From NCBI RefSeq assembly GCF_036327755.1, contig NZ_CP109596.1:5456001-5520000 (forward strand): a stretch of 64,000 bases of DNA. The letters are read 5' to 3'. Below the pieces are notes generated by a model. That model did not search any database and had not been told where the DNA came from. It saw only the letters and a program-made list of their open reading frames with translations. Within the stretch, counting starts at the first letter, position 1. Every line of letters starts with the position of its first letter. A program made the position numbers and the translations under genes. Origin of the DNA: Nocardia sp. NBC_01503. Lineage in GTDB: Bacteria; Actinomycetota; Actinomycetes; Mycobacteriales; Mycobacteriaceae. This document shows positions 59,890 to 64,000 of the stretch, piece after piece.

Positions 59890-60273
59890 ATGACCACAGC
59901 ACGCGAAGTTCCCGATCCGTGGTCCGGCGTCCGTAGCACCGGGCACTGGGTGCCGTCTCGCGGTCTGTCCAATGGGCTCGACGCCCGGGCCTGGGGCATT
60001 CTCGCGGATTTGGATGAATCGCAGGTCTACCGGGTGCTTTTCGCGCTGACCGATGCGGGAATCGCGGGCTATGTGCTGCCCGTGCGCGCGACCGTGCTGG
60101 AGCCCGGTGATCCGGAGGTCCGCTGGCGGCTCCGGGTGGATATCCCGCGATACCGCGCGGCGGAGGATCTACTGATGGAGTTGCTGCGCTACGGTCGCCC
60201 GCGACGCCGGGTGGAACCGGTGCGGAGTCGCCGCCGACGCCGGCGAGTGGCCCTGGTTCGCAAGTCGACATGA
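59890..60273 (+). CDS. Conserved-looking hypothetical protein with basic tail
   Basis: The 127-residue protein has a soluble alpha/beta-looking core (GLDARAWGILADLDESQVYRVLFALTDAGIAGYVLPVRATVLEPGD is its central part, 46 residues in all, described here by its motifs ILADLDESQV and AGIAGYVLPV) and an Arg-rich C-terminus (RSRRRRRRVALVRK). TTGGAGCG precedes ATG 59890. I do not recognise the family. The basic tail may contact nucleic acid or membrane. It stands alone in a run of small genes. Confidence 0.5.
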   Translation: MTTAREVPDPWSGVRSTGHWVPSRGLSNGLDARAWGILADLDESQVYRVLFALTDAGIAGYVLPVRATVLEPGDPEVRWRLRVDIPRYRAAEDLLMELLRYGRPRRRVEPVRSRRRRRRVALVRKST

Positions 60274-60310
60274 CCGATGTCCCATCGGTCGGGAACGAAG
60301 GGGATCGACC

Positions 60311-60694
60311 ATGAGGGGCATTCATCGCGGCGTACTCGGGGCGATGTCGGGTACCGTGCTCGCATTGCTCGGCGCGGCCCCGGCGGTCGCGGATCCGCCA
60401 CCGATTCTCCAGCTCGGATTTCACAACGGCTACTGCACGACAACCGATGTCGACGCTCCCGCGGACACCCCTTTCCTGATCGATATCGATACCGGCTTCC
60501 AATTCACCGATCAATCCGAATTCCGAATTCCCGCACTGAGGATCAGGGTGATCCTGCCGAGCGCGTACTTCAACCCGCGCGCCCGCGTCGAGGTCGGCCC
60601 GCAGCCACCGGGGGAGATTCCCTTCGAACTCATGACGCCCTGGGTGTCCGGGAGCGCGGGTAAGGGCTGCTGGGGAACCATCCACGTCCGGTGA
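60311..60694 (+). CDS. Small secreted protein
   Basis: The 127-residue protein has a Sec signal (MRGIHRGVLGAMSGTVLALL, cleavage after AVA near residue 27) and a mature domain with two cysteines (NGYCTTTD and GKGCWG) that may pair. GGGATCGACC precedes the ATG; the ribosome site is weak. No family is recognised. Confidence 0.5.
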   Translation: MRGIHRGVLGAMSGTVLALLGAAPAVADPPPILQLGFHNGYCTTTDVDAPADTPFLIDIDTGFQFTDQSEFRIPALRIRVILPSAYFNPRARVEVGPQPPGEIPFELMTPWVSGSAGKGCWGTIHVR

Positions 60695-60919
60695 CGCCAT
60701 TGCACCTGCAATTTCATTTGTCGCTTGCAGGTGTCGTTGTCGAGGACCTCCGGTGCCGATTCGCTGACGTCCTGTGCCACAAAGGGATTCGCGGGAGAAA
60801 TGCTCGCCGGTTGCGATGACACTTCTCGCATGCGGCCCGTGCGGGCCGTCGCCGGACACCCCGATGAGGATTTGGATGGCTCGGCGTCACCCGTTTGCGT
60901 ATGGAGGCGAAACCAGAGC

Positions 60920-61192
60920 ATGACGGCATCCGAAGAGGAGCGTCAGATCGGCGAGCTCGTCAGCCGACTGGCCGTGAAGTTCCCTCATCTGACGGCGGGG
61001 GTCGTCGGTGAGGAAGTCCGCGGGATACATCGCGATTTCGAGGGACATCGGGTCCGCGAGTTCATTCCGCTGTTGGTGGAGCGGATCGCCGAACGCCAAT
61101 TGAGCAGGCGGGTGTCCTACCGCTCGAACTCGCCCCTGGCCGACCCACTATGGGATCGGATGCAACCGCTGCTCGTTCGCCGACTCGGGTAG
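60920..61192 (+). CDS. Three-helix-bundle dimerisation domain protein
   Basis: The 90-residue protein has LVSRLAVKFPHLTAGVVGEEVRGIHRDFEG and VREFIPLLVERIAERQL, matching the short actinobacterial three-helix-bundle family (V-x-x-x-V-x-x-x-x-x-x-F-x-G-x-x-V-R-x-F-x-P-x-x-V-E-R). Members are small, probably dimeric and of unknown role. ATG 60920 is used; the frame is open upstream to 60725. Confidence 0.6.
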   Translation: MTASEEERQIGELVSRLAVKFPHLTAGVVGEEVRGIHRDFEGHRVREFIPLLVERIAERQLSRRVSYRSNSPLADPLWDRMQPLLVRRLG

Positions 61193-61251
61193 GTCTGTCG
61201 ACCGGTTCCCGGCCCGTGGCTCGGGTCGCCGCTGGACAGAGTTCAACGCTG

Positions 61252-61281
61252 ATCTTCGCGGATAGTTTCGAATAATCTTCG
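61252..61281. promoter_or_regulatory. Repeated ATCTTCG sites before the AsnC-type gene
   Basis: ATCTTCG occurs at 61252-61258 and 61275-61281 just before the regulator start; one more copy lies at 63084-63090 upstream of ald, with TGAAGAT near 63005. Shared sites at the regulator and its presumed target suggest AsnC-type binding. Confidence 0.4.
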
Positions 61282-61294
61282 ATACAGTGCGGAG

Positions 61295-61810
61295 ATGGGC
61301 AACGATTCTTCGCGACCACCACGGGCCGTGGAACCGGTGCGTGCTTCCTCGGGGCTCGACGCTGTCGATCTGGTGCTACTGGACGAGCTCGCGCGTGATG
61401 GCCGGATGACCAACAGCGCACTCGCGGCGGCGGCCGGGATCGCACCCTCCACCTGTCTGGGGCGGGTGCGAAACCTGATGGAGCGCGGGGTGATTCGCGG
61501 ATTCCATGCCGATATCGATCCGGCCGCGCTCGGCCGGGACCTGCAGGCGATGATCGCGGTGCGGGTGCATTCGGAGGCGCGGAGTCATCTGGCGGAGTTC
61601 GGGCGGCAGCTGGCCGCGGTGCCGGAGGTGGAGAATGTGTACTTCATCGCCGGGGCCGATGACTATCTGATTCACGTGGCGACCGCGAGCTCCGATGCGC
61701 TGCGGCGATTCGTGCTCGACCATCTCAGCGCGCATCCCGCGGTCGCCTCCACCGAGACCATTCTCATCTTCGAGCATATTCAGGCGGCGGGCAGCCCCGA
61801 ATCATTGTGA
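61295..61810 (+). CDS. Lrp/AsnC-family regulator (AldR-like)
   Basis: The 171-residue protein has an AsnC-type helix-turn-helix (LDAVDLVLLDELARDGRMTNSALAAAAGIAPSTCLGRVRNL) and a C-terminal RAM domain (MIAVRVHS, VENVYFIAGADDYLIHVA) that binds amino acids. In mycobacteria AldR controls alanine dehydrogenase; here the ald gene lies next to it but tail-to-tail, one base apart. Control of ald by this protein is inferred from the shared ATCTTCG sites. Confidence 0.8.
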   Translation: MGNDSSRPPRAVEPVRASSGLDAVDLVLLDELARDGRMTNSALAAAAGIAPSTCLGRVRNLMERGVIRGFHADIDPAALGRDLQAMIAVRVHSEARSHLAEFGRQLAAVPEVENVYFIAGADDYLIHVATASSDALRRFVLDHLSAHPAVASTETILIFEHIQAAGSPESL

Positions 61811-61811
61811 G

Positions 61812-62921
61812 CTACTGGACCGTCAGACTCTCGGCGGCGTAACCATGCGCCGCGGCAACGGATTCCGAGAACAGGACACCGGCGTGGGTGCTCAGCCCGG
61901 CGGCCAGGCCCTTATCGGCGGCGGTGGCCGCGCGCCAGCCCTTGTCGGCCAGTGCCACGACGTAGGGAAGGGTGGCGTTGGTCAACGCGACGGTCGAGGT
62001 GTGCGGGACCGCACCGGGCATATTCGCCACGCAGTAGAAGATCGAATCGTGCACCCGGTAGGTGGGTTCGCCATGGGTGGTGGGTCGCGAGTCCGCGAAG
62101 CAGCCGCCCTGGTCGATCGCGATATCGACCAGTACCGAACCCGGCTTCATATGTGAGACAAGGGCATTCGATACCAGGGTGGGAGCCTTCGCGCCTGGTA
62201 CGAGTACCGCGCCGATGACCAGATCCGCCTCGAGCAGCAGCGTCTCCACCTCGGTCCGATTCGATACGACCGTGCGGACCTGGCCCTGATAGAGGTCGTC
62301 GATCTCGCGCAGGCGCGCGATATTCAGGTCCAGCACGGTGACATCGGCGCGCATACCGTGGGCGACGGCGATCGCATTGCGCCCAGCCACCCCGGCGCCG
62401 ATGACGACCACTCGCGCCGGTCGCACCCCGGGTACGCCACCCAGCAGCACACCGCGGCCGCCACCGCTGCGCATCAGGTGATAGGCCCCGGCCTGCGCCG
62501 ACAGCCGCCCGGCCACCTCGCTCATGGGGGCCAGCAGTGGCAGCGAACCGTCTGTGCCGGTGACGGTTTCGTACGCGATGGCGGTGATGCCGGAGGACAG
62601 CAGCGCATCGGTGCACTCCCGCGATGCCGCAAGGTGCAGATAGGTGAAGAGCAGCTGCCCGTCCCGCATCCGCGAATACTCCTGGGCCACAGGCTCTTTC
62701 ACCTTGAGAACGAGCTCCGCCGCGCCCCAGACCTCATCCGCGGTGTCCAGTACCCGGGCACCGGCGTCGAGATAGGCCGCATTGTCGAACGAGGATCCGA
62801 TTCCGGCATCGCTCTCGACGAAGACCTCATGTCCCCGATGTACCAGCTCGCGCACACCCGCGGGCGTGGAAGCGACCCGATACTCATGGTTCTTCACCTC
62901 GCGGGGAATCCCGATCCTCAT
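61812..62921 (-). CDS. ald: L-alanine dehydrogenase
   Basis: The 369-residue enzyme begins MRIGIPREVKNHEYRVASTP, with KVKEP (substrate Lys) near 75, YLHLAA (active His) near 96, the NAD motif VVVIGAGVAGRNA near 170 and SVLVDIAIDQGGCF near 265, as in known alanine dehydrogenases. It converts alanine and NAD to pyruvate, ammonia and NADH. ATG 62921 has AGGAG five bases upstream; a longer frame to 62966 is rejected. Its stop is one base from the end of the AsnC-type gene. Confidence 0.92.
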   Translation of the reverse strand: MRIGIPREVKNHEYRVASTPAGVRELVHRGHEVFVESDAGIGSSFDNAAYLDAGARVLDTADEVWGAAELVLKVKEPVAQEYSRMRDGQLLFTYLHLAASRECTDALLSSGITAIAYETVTGTDGSLPLLAPMSEVAGRLSAQAGAYHLMRSGGGRGVLLGGVPGVRPARVVVIGAGVAGRNAIAVAHGMRADVTVLDLNIARLREIDDLYQGQVRTVVSNRTEVETLLLEADLVIGAVLVPGAKAPTLVSNALVSHMKPGSVLVDIAIDQGGCFADSRPTTHGEPTYRVHDSIFYCVANMPGAVPHTSTVALTNATLPYVVALADKGWRAATAADKGLAAGLSTHAGVLFSESVAAAHGYAAESLTVQ

Positions 62922-63202
62922 TCGCCACTCCTGAATGTCAGCACGTGTGGCCGGACGACCACTCAAGGAGAGTGTGAAGAAAGTTCATCAAGAGCGCGAG
63001 ACCTCTGAAGATAATTCTATAGGCGGAGCTAATTTCATCGTAAACATCGAAACCATCCGACAAATCGGCACCGCAACCGAATCATCTTCGAGACCTTCGC
63101 ACCGCGGGATTCGGATTGCCACCCGGCATTCCCCTTCCGGATGTCCCGCGTCCATGCGACGATCGCAGGCGGCCGCTCGGCCGGAGAGTTCGAGGAATCC
63201 AG

Positions 63203-63454
63203 GTGACCCGAAATCAGCTGGCGATTGTCCAGTCGCTGTTCGTAATTGGAATATTGCTACTTCTATTGGGAGTGGCGACCTGCGTCCAGAAGTACGTGGG
63301 CGTGGGCAGTGTGTTCGGCGTGCTGGGGGTGATCGCGGTACTCGCGGCCTCGGCAATGTGGTTGCGGCTGCACAAGGCGGACAACGCCGATTCGTCCGGC
63401 GCGGCTGGAGACGGCGAAGCCGTCGAGTCGGCGCGGATGCCGACAGAGTCGTGA
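63203..63454 (+). CDS. Small two-pass membrane protein
   Basis: The 83-residue protein has membrane segments at about 10-27 and 32-52 and a polar, acidic C-terminal tail. GTG 63203 follows GAGGAA by six bases, which fixes the start. No family is recognised. It diverges from ald across 281 bases. Confidence 0.55.
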   Translation: MTRNQLAIVQSLFVIGILLLLLGVATCVQKYVGVGSVFGVLGVIAVLAASAMWLRLHKADNADSSGAAGDGEAVESARMPTES

Positions 63455-63480
63455 TCCGGCGGATGGCATCGCTTCCCGAG

Positions 63481-64000
63481 CTATCGATCATGCTCCGCTG
63501 TCGCGCTCACGACTAGCACGAGTTGCGTCACAGGCGTGGTGCCTGCTCCGGCGACTGCTATCCGGTAGAGCCCTGGCTGCCAAACCGTCACTGGCACAAC
63601 AATCCGACCAGCTCGGGTAGCTGCGAATGGCCGGGTCACCTGTTCGTCGGTCTCGGTCTCGATCACGGAAGCCCTGACATCGTTTGGGCTTTCGACGTCA
63701 CCGGTGACCTCGACCTCGAACTCGATACCGACTTCAGCAATTTCGGGCCCTCGGATTCCAATTCCGTCCCCAGCCAAGCGCGGTCCGGTATCGCGGTTCA
63801 GCAATCGATCCAGGACATACGCGATCGTTTCGTCGGAGCGGGCGATCGGCCCATGTTGCTGCGGAAGCGGATGTGGTTCCTTGTCGTGCCAGGGTCGTGC
63901 GGAGTTCCGGGGTACAGTCCCATCACCTAGTCCTTTGAACTGTCGGGGTATCCCGTGGCGATCACGCAGCAGCTCTCCGTCATCGTCGACGTCGAAACTG
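63481..64000 (-). CDS. C-terminal part of a lipase/LCAT-like protein, cut by the window edge
   Basis: The minus-strand frame has no stop from 64000 to the TGA ending at 63481, 172 codons, so the gene starts outside the window. Near its beginning it reads LGDGTVPRNSARPW and QQHGPIARSDE, the pattern around the catalytic Asp and His of lecithin:cholesterol-acyltransferase and lipase-like alpha/beta hydrolases. After that comes an immunoglobulin-like domain (IEFEVEVTGDV, RIVVPVTVWQPGLYRIAVAG). The Ser elbow is not in view. A TTG at 63804 is not the true start. The family call is moderate. Confidence 0.6.
   Translation of the reverse strand, partial: SFDVDDDGELLRDRHGIPRQFKGLGDGTVPRNSARPWHDKEPHPLPQQHGPIARSDETIAYVLDRLLNRDTGPRLAGDGIGIRGPEIAEVGIEFEVEVTGDVESPNDVRASVIETETDEQVTRPFAATRAGRIVVPVTVWQPGLYRIAVAGAGTTPVTQLVLVVSATAEHDR

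Noticed and set aside
1..64000. CRISPR arrays and rRNA genes
   Set aside because: No regularly spaced 25-40-base direct repeats with unique spacers and no rRNA sequence were seen; the only arrays are the short iteron-like repeats.

Overview
The window is high-GC actinobacterial DNA, most likely from a Nocardia-type mycolic-acid bacterium. The case rests on two complete yrbE-mce loci with Mce-associated proteins, an AftB-type arabinofuranosyltransferase, a GT87 mannosyltransferase, an EthR-like regulator, the actinobacterial PspA-PspAA-HtpX-PspAB set, and frequent GTG/TTG starts with ATGA/TGATG coupling. The genus is inferred, not proven.

Region 1 (1 to about 11,050) looks like an integrated plasmid or conjugative element whose left end lies outside the window. 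It carries a tightly coupled forward operon: a replication-relaxation-like protein, a small protein resembling a slice of the neighbouring ATPase, an FtsK/TraB-like membrane ATPase, a DUF2637-type membrane protein with an HTH tail, a coiled-coil protein, a single-strand DNA-binding protein and a run of seven small unknown proteins. A minus-strand lipoprotein gene follows. Then comes 1.3 kb without genes but full of repeats: iteron-like repeats, a perfect 25-bp-arm palindrome nested in a 17-bp inverted repeat, a purine run, and two inverted copies of a 70-bp palindromic unit. It reads like a replication or transfer origin. Two tandem copies of an 18-bp palindrome precede a SprT-like gene. The region ends at the 3' end of a minus-strand tRNA-Val(GAC), a plausible attachment site.

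Region 2 (11,050-15,500) holds tRNA-Val, tRNA-Cys and tRNA-Gly on the minus strand and tRNA-Val(CAC) on the plus strand, a PIG-L deacetylase, an NlpC/P60 remnant, and a membrane protein coupled to a beta-propeller lipoprotein that starts with TTG.

Region 3 (15,500-42,300) contains mce locus 1 (24,051 down to 15,521), a small secreted protein, the psp operon, a LysR regulator facing a small monooxygenase-like gene, arfB, a ThrE exporter, an M20 amidohydrolase, and mce locus 2 (42,276 down to 33,000). The second locus faces a TetR gene across a three-half-site operator. Mce systems import lipids, so both loci are predicted uptake machines for unknown hydrophobic substrates.

Region 4 (43,100-64,000) has a TetR-controlled cluster (alpha/beta hydrolase, N-acyl-D-amino-acid deacylase-like amidohydrolase, PF10118 protein, flavin/2Fe-2S reductase), a cell-wall pair (GT87 and AftB), a D-Ala-D-Ala carboxypeptidase, an EthR-like regulator facing an MFS pump, an AGPS-like FAD oxidoreductase with its own TetR, a TerC-family protein, several small proteins, and an AsnC-type regulator tail-to-tail with alanine dehydrogenase. 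The window closes inside a minus-strand gene for a lipase-like protein, of which only the C-terminal part is present.
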